A DNA stretch of 64,000 bases from CAZBXE01 sp964496125 (GTDB lineage: Bacteria; Chlamydiota; Chlamydiia; Chlamydiales; CAZBXE01), in contig CAZBXE010000003.1 of assembly GCA_964496125.1 (NCBI GenBank), positions 1 to 64,000 on the forward strand. The letters are read 5' to 3'. Under the pieces are notes generated by a model. It saw only the letters and a list, made by a program, of their open reading frames with translations, was not told where the DNA came from and ran no database searches. Positions 8,276-16,027 of the stretch are shown piece after piece. The number at the start of each line of letters is the position of its first letter. Position 1 is the first letter of the stretch. A program made the translations under genes and the position numbers.

Positions 8276-8686
8276 TTAAAAAGGTCTCATATACCGTGCA
8301 AGAATGGTTCGCAACTCAATTGGAACAAGAATCTTTTTTCTCGTCTTTGTATCCACAGTAACATGAACCGTCTTAGCACGTCCGACTTCCTGCTTAAATT
8401 CATTGTAGATAGTGTATGAAACAATGAATGAAGAGTTACCAATCTTTTCTACGAAAAGGTGTGTCTCAAGATCATCCCCTACTTTAATGGGAAGGAGGTA
8501 ATCAGCTTCAGCATGAACTACAACAAACGCATACTCTCCCTCTGCAAAAAGAGACTGGAAAGAAAGGCCTTCTTCGGCCATCAAGTCTTCCAAAGCATCC
8601 TGCACAAAGCGAAATTGACTTCCAAAAAAAAGGATGCCTGCCATATCGGTATCATGCATCCGCACTTTATTATGAACAACAAACAT
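8276..8686 (-). CDS. acyl-CoA thioesterase, hotdog fold (4-hydroxybenzoyl-CoA thioesterase-like)
   Basis: 136 residues, the usual length of single hotdog-domain thioesterases. The N-terminal VRMHDTDMAGILFFGSQF matches the catalytic Asp-loop of the YbgC/4HBT family (typical VRyxDTDxxGxVyf), and the strand containing LETHLFVEKIGNSSFIVSY matches the central beta-hairpin. Predicted to hydrolyse short acyl-CoA or acyl-ACP thioesters. Transcribed alone, convergent with the upstream operon and divergent from the unknown gene at 8801. Confidence 0.8.
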   Translation of the reverse strand: MFVVHNKVRMHDTDMAGILFFGSQFRFVQDALEDLMAEEGLSFQSLFAEGEYAFVVVHAEADYLLPIKVGDDLETHLFVEKIGNSSFIVSYTIYNEFKQEVGRAKTVHVTVDTKTRKKILVPIELRTILARYMRPF

Positions 8687-8800
8687 AATGATTCCTCACA
8701 TACAAAAATAAGCGGAGGCGTATTTTTGTGTATACATAAATCAAGCATATCAATACAATATATCGATCGCAAACCGGTCAACATTTAACCTGAGAAAAAC

Positions 8801-9838
8801 ATGCAAGCAACTGTCCCAAAATCCCCTACAATGACCTATTCTACCATTTCTGATGCTTCTACACAAACCATTGAAGCTGAGCACATTGCAAGCAAAAAGC
8901 GAAAACTTAATAGTACTGAAGGCCATTATTCCTTAGCAGAGTTTGAGTCGCTCTGTACGCGAATCTCCCAAATCAAATCTTTTGAGGGAAGATGGGAAGA
9001 GTTCACCCGTTTATTCATCGACAGAACATACAGAGGGGAGCCTGTAAGCCTATCTCTTGAGGAAATGAGATGCACACTGCAGCTTGCCCCCTTCGCTTCG
9101 AGAGTTTTCTCTGAAGAGTTCCTTCTAGGACACTATAGAAACTTTAGGATCACGAAGATGTTCTTTTTACATCTGTATGAAACTAATACTTGTTTCAATC
9201 CTATCCTTGAGTTCTCTTTGTCCCAGGATGGGCGCGTGGGGGAACTTGCTTGGCTAGAGAAGGGCTTACACATCAGCGGAACAACTGTAATAGATATTTT
9301 TAAAAAATTTGAAAAAGCACTACGAGTAAAAACGATCTACCTCTATGAAAATGCCGAGATCAACATCGGCAAACGCGATCATCTGAGGTTACGACTGATC
9401 TATCCGATTGCCGATCAGGACGGACTCCCTTGGTATCAAAAAGCGCTACAATTTACCCCCCTAGCCCGGGAAAATTTACTCTTACTAGGAGAGGAGAATT
9501 CAATCACCCAATCTCCGGAGACCTACAAACCGGCCATACGCTTCATAAAATCACTTACTTTGGAAAATTTGGAAGAGTTAGGAGGGTATAGAGAGCAAAA
9601 ACCCTTGCTCACAATGCTAAGAAAACAACACAGCAAAGATCTAACGATCCACAAACTAGTGAAGAGCCTTAAAGACAGTCGAGACACAGAAACCCTCTAC
9701 AGATTTCAAAAAAGCTTTCTAACGCATTATCAACCCTCTGCAAAGGCATCCGACCTAGAGAAGCTGTATTGCAATGCCTTGTATATACTCGAAACAACGT
9801 GCATATTTACAAAGACGAACTCTAGCCTAAGCAGCTAG
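8801..9838 (+). CDS. unknown protein with a nuclear-localisation-like basic cluster
   Basis: 345 residues, no family recognised. The first about 45 residues are Ser/Thr-rich and disordered in appearance and contain a basic run (SKKRKLN, about residues 31-37) of monopartite nuclear-localisation type. The rest is soluble, rich in Leu, Glu and aromatic residues, and looks alpha-helical (YSLAEFESLCTRISQIKSF onward). No signal peptide or membrane segment. The stop overlaps the convergent stop of the FtsH-like gene by 4 nt. A host-directed effector is possible, but there is no direct evidence. Confidence 0.6.
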   Translation: MQATVPKSPTMTYSTISDASTQTIEAEHIASKKRKLNSTEGHYSLAEFESLCTRISQIKSFEGRWEEFTRLFIDRTYRGEPVSLSLEEMRCTLQLAPFASRVFSEEFLLGHYRNFRITKMFFLHLYETNTCFNPILEFSLSQDGRVGELAWLEKGLHISGTTVIDIFKKFEKALRVKTIYLYENAEINIGKRDHLRLRLIYPIADQDGLPWYQKALQFTPLARENLLLLGEENSITQSPETYKPAIRFIKSLTLENLEELGGYREQKPLLTMLRKQHSKDLTIHKLVKSLKDSRDTETLYRFQKSFLTHYQPSAKASDLEKLYCNALYILETTCIFTKTNSSLSS

Positions 9839-11289
9839 GAAGGATTCATGAGGGCATCAATCTCTTTTTTGGAAAGCTCTTCTTTTTCATAGAGCTTTTT
9901 TGCAATCCTCTCCACCTGGTCCCGGTTCTTGAGCAAGATCTGCTTTGCCTTGGCATAAGAATCATCTAGAATCTTGCGAATCTCTTTAGCAACTGCATTC
10001 GCTGTCTCCTGGGAACCTGCATCAGTGCCAGCTAGAGGGTAGTTTAAAAGCCCAATGCTATTTCCCATCCCCCACTTGGTCACCATATCTGTCGCAATGT
10101 TATTTGCCCGTTCAAGATCGTTCTCCGCTCCGGAAGAAACATCTCCTACAAAAATCTCCTCAGCCGCTCTGCCGCCCATAAGGCCAACTAGATCTTGCTG
10201 GAGAGCCTGCTTCCAATACGCAACTTTCTGAGACGTTGGTTGATAATAAGTGGCACCAAGCGATTGCCCGCGAGGGACAATAGAAACACGGTCGACAGGA
10301 TCTACGAGGTGTAAATGCATACTCACAACAGTATGCCCTGCTTCATGGTAAGCTGTATGAAGCTTTTCTTCATCACTAATCTTATTCTGCTTATTCTCAT
10401 GACCATAGAGCACGCGGTCTCTTGCCTCTATGATCTGCTCCATCCCAACAGCATCTTTGCCTTCCCGAACAGTAAGAAGAGCCGCTTCATTCAACATATT
10501 CTCAAGATCCGCACCCGAGGCGCCCATCGTGCTCCTAGCAATGTCTTCAAAGTTCACATCATCTGTCATCTTTAGGTTCTTTGCGTAAAACGTCAAGATT
10601 TCAAGACGCCCCTGCTCTGAAGGAAGCCCCACATAGATATGGCGATCAAAACGCCCCGAGCGTTTAATGGCCGGGTCAAGTAAGCTAGGACGGTTCGTAG
10701 CTCCAATCACAACCACCTGACCATTCGAGGAAAACCCATCCATCTCCACAAGCAGCTGGTTTAGGGCTTGTTCTTGCTCTGTTGTAGAAGAGTTTGAGCC
10801 TCCGCCCCTCTTACGAGCAATCACATCGATCTCATCAATAAAAATAATAGAAGGAGCATTTTTCTTAGCCTCGGCAAACAGTTCGCGAACGCGGGCCGCC
10901 CCGACACCTACATACATCTCCACAAAGTCGGACCCTGAAATGTAGTAATAAGGACGGTCTGTTTCTCCAGCCACAGCTTTTGCAAGCTTTGTCTTCCCTG
11001 TCCCTGGAGGGCCCATCAAAAGCACCCCTTTGGGAATGCGAGCTCCAATCTCCGTGTACTTCTTTGGATTCTTCAGAAAATCAACAATTTCTTTTAATTC
11101 TTTGACGGATTCATCAACTCCTGCCAGATCCGAAAAGTGCACATCACTCTTGGCTAATTTCCAAGCCTTTTCAGATAAAGCACCTACAACATTTTTTTGA
11201 GTTACAGGAGGGTCGTAGGGCTGGGTAAAAACAAGAGGAGTAACAAAAAAACTTATAATTGAAATAGATAGTATCAAAATGTTCTTCAT
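9835..11289 (-). CDS. FtsH-like AAA metalloprotease, short form lacking the periplasmic domain
   Basis: ATP-dependent zinc protease. Starting at ATG 11289 (484 residues) there is one N-terminal hydrophobic segment (residues 2-21), then directly the AAA module: Walker A GPPGTGKT (93-100), Walker B IIFIDEID, the second region of homology GATNRPSLLDPAIKRSGRFD, then the zinc site HEAGH and a C-terminal protease domain ending near NPS. Canonical FtsH has two membrane segments around a periplasmic domain of about 70-100 residues and totals 600-650 residues; both the loop and second segment are missing. The function is presumably membrane-linked or even exported-side proteolysis. An in-frame TTG at 11325 lies inside the -35 box and is less likely. 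Confidence 0.85.
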   Translation of the reverse strand: MKNILILSISIISFFVTPLVFTQPYDPPVTQKNVVGALSEKAWKLAKSDVHFSDLAGVDESVKELKEIVDFLKNPKKYTEIGARIPKGVLLMGPPGTGKTKLAKAVAGETDRPYYYISGSDFVEMYVGVGAARVRELFAEAKKNAPSIIFIDEIDVIARKRGGGSNSSTTEQEQALNQLLVEMDGFSSNGQVVVIGATNRPSLLDPAIKRSGRFDRHIYVGLPSEQGRLEILTFYAKNLKMTDDVNFEDIARSTMGASGADLENMLNEAALLTVREGKDAVGMEQIIEARDRVLYGHENKQNKISDEEKLHTAYHEAGHTVVSMHLHLVDPVDRVSIVPRGQSLGATYYQPTSQKVAYWKQALQQDLVGLMGGRAAEEIFVGDVSSGAENDLERANNIATDMVTKWGMGNSIGLLNYPLAGTDAGSQETANAVAKEIRKILDDSYAKAKQILLKNRDQVERIAKKLYEKEELSKKEIDALMNPS

Positions 11290-11296
11290 AATATGT

Positions 11297-11325
11297 ATTA
11301 TAAACAACAAAACAATAAAGTTCAA
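11297..11325 (-). promoter_or_regulatory. sigma70-type promoter of the FtsH-like gene, nearly leaderless
   Basis: Read on the minus strand: TTGAAC (11325-11320), 17-bp spacer, TATAAT (11302-11297). Only 7 nt separate the -10 box from the ATG at 11289, so transcription should begin at or within a few bases of the start codon. Confidence 0.6.
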
Positions 11326-11376
11326 CGTGATTATTCTTCGGTTTACTAAAAAACAGAAATCAACTATGTAAAAACT

Positions 11377-12450
11377 ATGGACATCCCAATTATTTCCTAT
11401 CTAAATGAGCTTGGCGTCTTAGATCCCTCCTTTCCTGGAAACATTCCCTCACAAACCCTTTTGAAAGGGTATGAGGCCATGTGGATGACACGCCTTATGG
11501 ATGCAAAAATGATCACATTACAAAGACAGGGAATGATTTCGTTTGCCATAAGCTCTTTAGGAGAAGAAGCTTGCGCAGTTGCAAGCGCTGCAGCTCTTTC
11601 TCTAGATGACTGGATGTACCCTCAGTACCGAGAGTCAGGCGTGATGTTTTGGAGAGGTCTTACCCCTCTGCAGTATGTCCACCACATGTTTGGGAATGCA
11701 GAAGACCCCATCAAGGGAAGACAAATGCCCAACCACTTTGGACTTAAGACGTTAAATGTTGTTACTGTCTCATCTCCTATTGGCACAAAGATCCCCCACA
11801 CTGCAGGGTGCGCCTATGCCATGAAGCTGCTAAAAGAAAAAGCAATCGCTATTTGCTACTTTGGGGAAGGAGCTACTTCTGAAGGAGACTTCCATGCAGG
11901 GCTTAATTTTGCAGCTGTGCGTAAAGCCCCCGCCCTTTTCTTTTGCCGCAACAACGGGTATGCAATATCTACCGCTTCGAACAAGCAATACGCCTGTGAT
12001 GATATTGCGAGCAAGGGTTTAGGCTACGGGATGCCTGCCTACAGAGTCGATGGGAACGACTTTTTTGCCATCTACGAAGTTGTGCAGAAGGCCAAAAAAG
12101 ACTGTTTAGAGAACAAAGGCCCCGCCCTGATTGAAGCCATCACCTATCGCAGGGGAGCTCACTCCACCTCTGATGACCCTACACGCTACCGCAAAGAAGA
12201 GGAGAGCAAAGCTTGGGAAAAAAAAGACCCTCTACTTCGTCTTAAGCTCTATTTAATACGAGAGAGCCTCTGGGACGAGGGAAAAGACGCGCTTCTTGAG
12301 AGCACGCTCAAGGAACAAATTGAAGCTGCCACTGAAACAGCAAAACAAACCCCACGTCCTGCCGTTGAAACGATTGTTGAAGATGTTTATGAACAGATCC
12401 CCTGGAACTTACAAGAAGAACTCAAGGAGCTAAAAAAATGGCTCAAATGA
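11377..12450 (+). CDS. bkdA1: branched-chain 2-oxoacid dehydrogenase E1 alpha subunit
   Basis: Thiamine-diphosphate subunit that decarboxylates 2-oxoacids. The TPP motif begins YFGEGATSEGDFHAGLNF and ends FFCRNNGYAIST; the regulatory-loop region RRGAHSTSDDPTRYR is the branched-chain form (phospho-loop of BCKDH) rather than the pyruvate form. The 357-residue length and AISSLGEEACAVASA agree. It overlaps the E1 beta gene by 13 nt and starts a three-gene operon with E2. No lipoamide dehydrogenase (E3) is in the window. A possible promoter, TTTACT (11342-11347)-17-TATGTA (11365-11370), lies immediately upstream. Confidence 0.88.
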   Translation: MDIPIISYLNELGVLDPSFPGNIPSQTLLKGYEAMWMTRLMDAKMITLQRQGMISFAISSLGEEACAVASAAALSLDDWMYPQYRESGVMFWRGLTPLQYVHHMFGNAEDPIKGRQMPNHFGLKTLNVVTVSSPIGTKIPHTAGCAYAMKLLKEKAIAICYFGEGATSEGDFHAGLNFAAVRKAPALFFCRNNGYAISTASNKQYACDDIASKGLGYGMPAYRVDGNDFFAIYEVVQKAKKDCLENKGPALIEAITYRRGAHSTSDDPTRYRKEEESKAWEKKDPLLRLKLYLIRESLWDEGKDALLESTLKEQIEAATETAKQTPRPAVETIVEDVYEQIPWNLQEELKELKKWLK

Positions 12451-13415
12451 ACATCATCCAAGCACTGAACAAAACACTACATGAACAATTTTCCAAAAAT
12501 CCAAATCTTGTGATCTTTGGAGAGGATTGCGGCTTTTTTGGTGGCGTTTTCAGGGTAACTGAGGGATTACAGGAGAAATTTGGAGAAGAAAGATGCTTTG
12601 ATACCCCCTTAAGCGAGCAGGGGATCATCGGCTTTGGGATCGGAATGGCACAAAAGGGGCTAAAACCGATCTGTGAGATTCAATTTGCAGATTACATCTT
12701 CCCTGGCTACGACCAGATCGTCAATGAGCTTGCGAAAATGCGATATCGCACCGGGAACCAATACAGCGCTCCCCTCATCATCAGAACACCCTATGGAGGG
12801 GGGATACATGGTGGACACTACCACTCCCAATCACCCGAGGCGCAGTTCTTGCATACACCAGGTCTTCTCGTCGTCGTCGTCTCCTCTCCCTACGATGCCA
12901 AAGGGCTTTTAAATTCTGCAATCAACTGCCATGACCCTGTGATCTTTCTTGAACCCAAAAGAATCTACCGCGCCATAAAAGAAGAGGTGCCTGAAGAATA
13001 CTATGAGATTCCTTTTGGAAAGGCTTTTCTTGCAAGAGAGGGAAAAGAGATCACACTCATCGGCTGGGGAGCGCAGCACCACCAAAATATGAAAGCTGCA
13101 GAAGAGCTCGCTGCAGAAGGAATCGATGTTGAAGTACTGAACCTACGCACACTCTCTCCGCTTGATCTAGAAAGTATTGTGAATTCAGTGAGAAAAACAG
13201 GTCGATGCGTCATATCACATGAAGCTCCCAAAACACAAGGGTTTGCTGCAGAAATTGTTGCCCTGATCATGGAAAAATGTTTTCTTTACTTAGAAGCCCC
13301 TGTAGAGAGGTGCTGTGGGCTCGACACCCCCTTTCCCAATACGCTTGAAGACCTTTACCTACCCGATGCAGACAAAGTCAAACACGCTCTTAGAAAAACA
13401 AAGGCTTATGCATGA
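12438..13415 (+). CDS. bkdA2: branched-chain 2-oxoacid dehydrogenase E1 beta subunit
   Basis: 325-residue transketolase-like beta chain that pairs with E1 alpha. Family landmarks are GEDCGFFGGVFRVTEGL, EQGIIGFGIGMAQKG, the pyrimidine-binding region EIQFADYIFPGYDQIVNE, RTPYGGGIHGGHYHSQ and the C-terminal APKTQGFAAEI. The GGVFR-T-GL form is typical of branched-chain complexes. Start and stop overlap E1 alpha and E2, so the three proteins are probably made in balance. Confidence 0.9.
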   Translation: MAQMNIIQALNKTLHEQFSKNPNLVIFGEDCGFFGGVFRVTEGLQEKFGEERCFDTPLSEQGIIGFGIGMAQKGLKPICEIQFADYIFPGYDQIVNELAKMRYRTGNQYSAPLIIRTPYGGGIHGGHYHSQSPEAQFLHTPGLLVVVVSSPYDAKGLLNSAINCHDPVIFLEPKRIYRAIKEEVPEEYYEIPFGKAFLAREGKEITLIGWGAQHHQNMKAAEELAAEGIDVEVLNLRTLSPLDLESIVNSVRKTGRCVISHEAPKTQGFAAEIVALIMEKCFLYLEAPVERCCGLDTPFPNTLEDLYLPDADKVKHALRKTKAYA

Positions 13416-14470
13416 AATCGATCACTCTTCCAGACATTGGAGAAGGGGTTGTTGAAGGGGAAGTGGTCTCCTGGCTTAAGAACATTGGCGACCGGGTCAA
13501 GAAGGATGAAGGGGTCGTTGTTGTGATGACTGATAAAGCCACTGTAGAGCTTCCCTCTCCCTATGCGGGCATCCTTGCTAAACAGTATTATGCCCCAGGC
13601 GAAAAAGCCCTCGTGGGCAAGCCTCTCTACGATATTGAAGAGTCTGATAAAATTCTTGCCACACCTAAGACACGAGGGCTTGCCAAAGAGCTAGGCATTG
13701 ACATCCAAAGCGTACGCGGTTCGGGGGAGGATGGCCACGTTCTTCCACAAGACCTTAAAAAAATAGCTCCATCATCTAGTCCAAGTGATGACGAAGAGAT
13801 CCCGCTTCATGGTATTCGAGGTATGATGGCCAAAAAGATGATCGAATCCACAACTCATTCTGCCCAATTTAGCTACTTTGATGAAGCAGATGCCACCCGT
13901 CTTGTGCACCTTAAAGAAAGGCTGCAGGAAAAAGCGGTGGAGAGAAACCTTCACCTTACCTATATGCCCCTTATAATTAGAGCGATGTCTGTTGCTTTAA
14001 AAGAATACCCCCTAGTCAACAGCTCGATTGAAAACGATAAGATCCTTGTGCATAAGCATCATAACATAGGCGTTGCCATGGCTACCAAAGATGGATTGAT
14101 TGTCCCTGTGATTAAGGACGTGCAAAATCTCTCGCTATTCGAACTTACAGCAGTCTACGAAGCGCTTATGGAGAAGGCAAAAAGTGGTAAGCTCACGCCC
14201 GGTGACATGAGAGGATCTACGATTTCAGTTACAAACTTTGGACCTCTTGGCGGCCGTTTTGCTACCCCCATCCTCAACTATCCTGAGTCTGCCATCGTGG
14301 GAATTGCCAAGATCCGCAAACAACCAGCAGTTATCAATGATGCTCTTACAATCCGGGACACGCTCAACCTCTCCTTTACCTTTGACCACCGCATAATCGA
14401 CGGTCAAACAGCCGCCTTCTTTTGTAACAAGCTGATTTCCCTCTTGGAAAATCCCGCGCCTTTACTATAA
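13412..14470 (+). CDS. bkdB: 2-oxoacid dehydrogenase E2, dihydrolipoyl acyltransferase
   Basis: 352-residue core subunit: one lipoyl domain (1-80) with lipoylated Lys42 in VMTDKATVE; a peripheral subunit-binding domain (about 84-118, ATPKTRGLAKELGID...SGEDGHVLPQDL); a catalytic domain from about 130 with the active-site H326-R-I-I-D-G331. It is slightly short because the linkers are short. It transfers the branched acyl group to CoA, giving isobutyryl-, isovaleryl- or methylbutyryl-CoA, which would feed the acyl-CoA dehydrogenase and carboxylase upstream and the methylcitrate genes downstream. Confidence 0.9.
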   Translation: MKSITLPDIGEGVVEGEVVSWLKNIGDRVKKDEGVVVVMTDKATVELPSPYAGILAKQYYAPGEKALVGKPLYDIEESDKILATPKTRGLAKELGIDIQSVRGSGEDGHVLPQDLKKIAPSSSPSDDEEIPLHGIRGMMAKKMIESTTHSAQFSYFDEADATRLVHLKERLQEKAVERNLHLTYMPLIIRAMSVALKEYPLVNSSIENDKILVHKHHNIGVAMATKDGLIVPVIKDVQNLSLFELTAVYEALMEKAKSGKLTPGDMRGSTISVTNFGPLGGRFATPILNYPESAIVGIAKIRKQPAVINDALTIRDTLNLSFTFDHRIIDGQTAAFFCNKLISLLENPAPLL

Positions 14471-14500
14471 CGTCTGATTAATAAATTAATAACGACTAAA

Positions 14501-14529
14501 TTTACAATTACTTTAAAAAATGTTATAAT
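14501..14529 (+). promoter_or_regulatory. sigma70-type promoter before the PEP-CTERM pair
   Basis: TTTACA (14501-14506), 17-bp spacer, TATAAT (14524-14529), about 45 nt upstream of a GGAG Shine-Dalgarno and the ATG at 14581. The surrounding 110 nt are very AT-rich. Confidence 0.65.
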
Positions 14530-14580
14530 CATTTACATATGGATTAGACCATTATAAAAAAGAGATCCTGGAGGCAAAGC

Positions 14581-15255
14581 ATGAAAGTGAGGCATCTTTA
14601 TAGATACATACTAGGCCTTAGTACACTTGGTCTCTTGGCACTTGCGCCCGTATCCGCTGATGTACCTGCACCGATGAGCGGCACAAGAACATCCCTACCA
14701 GGGGGCGGCCTTACAGCGAATTCCGGGGGGCGCTATTCTAACCTGCAGATCGATTGGAATATCACCCAAAATGGCGGCATCTATACCTACATCTATACTT
14801 TTACGGATAATAGAGGATCGGCTCGCAACATAAGCCATGTGCTTTTACAGATGAGCAACAGCTTTCTTTTTTCCAATCTCTTAAGTTCAAATCCTGCTGT
14901 TACCGCAGCTGATCTCAGAACCTACAATCCAGGCGGCCCTGGCAACTCAAACCCTGGTTTACCAGGAAGCATTTATGGGTTCAAGTTCCAGCCCCTGTCC
15001 CCCTTTGGTGGGGGACCTGTACAACTGTCATTTACTACGGATAGGGCCCCTGTATACGGTGACCTCTATTTGAAGGGGGGGCAAGACTATCTCTTCAACA
15101 CAGGCTTTGGGACAGACCCAGCGACAGGACTCAATCCCTATACCAACTGGATTGCACGGCCTGATACACAAACCGTGGTAGCCGAACCTGCAACGATCCT
15201 TCTCTTGGGATCAGGCCTTGCAGCTTGTCTTCTAAAACGCGGCAAAAAAGCCTAA
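14581..15255 (+). CDS. secreted protein with PEP-CTERM sorting tail (1)
   Basis: 224 residues. An N-terminal signal peptide (hydrophobic run LGLSTLGLLALAPVSA, residues about 12-27) precedes a Gly/Asn/Ser-rich, beta-strand-like body (NGGIYTYIYTFTDNRGSARN). The C-terminus, EPATILLLGSGLA followed by CLLKRGKK, is a PEP-CTERM anchor: short motif, membrane helix, basic end. In other bacteria such tails are cut by an exosortase. No exosortase gene lies here. The body matches no family I know. GGAGG at 14570-14574 supports the ATG. Probably co-transcribed with the similar gene 17 nt downstream. Confidence 0.75.
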   Translation: MKVRHLYRYILGLSTLGLLALAPVSADVPAPMSGTRTSLPGGGLTANSGGRYSNLQIDWNITQNGGIYTYIYTFTDNRGSARNISHVLLQMSNSFLFSNLLSSNPAVTAADLRTYNPGGPGNSNPGLPGSIYGFKFQPLSPFGGGPVQLSFTTDRAPVYGDLYLKGGQDYLFNTGFGTDPATGLNPYTNWIARPDTQTVVAEPATILLLGSGLAACLLKRGKKA

Positions 15256-15271
15256 TAATTGGAGGGGCACA

Positions 15272-16027
15272 TTGCTTACAACAAAAGCCTTATTTACGCT
15301 CGTAACAAGTAGCGCCTTTATTTGCCTAGCTCTCTTTTCACAAACCCTTGTTGCCACCCAAACCATGATACTCAACTCCTATGGAAGCACAACCAAACCC
15401 GAGTCTTTCACCTATAATGGTCATTTTGAGTCAAACGTACCTACTGGTGCCATTTATGGATCGGTTGCTGGTCTTTCGCAACTTTTTCTCTGCGCTGACA
15501 TCCCCGAACCTATTAGTGTTCCAGGCACGTACAATGTTAACGTTGTTGCTCCTAGCACTCTCTTTTCGGTACCAGGCTCCCACCAGACTTCTTATAGTCA
15601 ACAAATGGCCGCAACGCTTGTCAATCTTGAGCGCTCTGTATTAACAGCCCCAACCCCCCTAAATTCTCCAACTTCTGCACAGCTAGACGCATTGACTGCA
15701 CTTAACTTAGCTGAATGGAGTATTTTATATAACTGGACTGACCTTGCCCACGTGAACTCATCCACTCTGAATGGAACCAACTTCTCTATGCCTACTTCCT
15801 GGCCCTCTCTCAACCCTTCAACAAATGCCTTGGCACTTTCTTACTTAGGAGCAGCAGCAGCCCTTGCCAACAATCCATCTTGGGAAGGAGTTGTTTTCTT
15901 GCAAGATAATCAACAGAATCAAGTTTTAGTCGGCGTTCTGCCAGCTCCTGAACCCACAACGATTTTTCTCTTGGGATCAGGCCTTGCTATGGGCCTTCTG
16001 AAGAGAAAGAAAACCAAAGATTTTTAA
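15272..16027 (+). CDS. secreted protein with PEP-CTERM sorting tail (2)
   Basis: 251 residues beginning at TTG 15272 with GGAGGGG four bases upstream. Signal peptide of about 28 residues (ALFTLVTSSAFICLALFSQ), a Ser/Pro/Asn-rich ectodomain, then the tail PEPTTIFLLGSGLAMGLLKR with KKTKD, a clear PEP-CTERM motif. The tail shares FLLGSGLA..LLKR with its neighbour, but the ectodomains differ. The C-terminus overlaps the convergent prpD stop by 4 nt. Function unknown; a surface or extracellular-matrix role is usual for such proteins elsewhere. Confidence 0.72.
   Translation: MLTTKALFTLVTSSAFICLALFSQTLVATQTMILNSYGSTTKPESFTYNGHFESNVPTGAIYGSVAGLSQLFLCADIPEPISVPGTYNVNVVAPSTLFSVPGSHQTSYSQQMAATLVNLERSVLTAPTPLNSPTSAQLDALTALNLAEWSILYNWTDLAHVNSSTLNGTNFSMPTSWPSLNPSTNALALSYLGAAAALANNPSWEGVVFLQDNQQNQVLVGVLPAPEPTTIFLLGSGLAMGLLKRKKTKDF

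Noticed and set aside
8459..8788. 109-codon plus-strand frame
   Set aside because: Antisense to the thioesterase and continuing into its upstream region; no recognisable protein.
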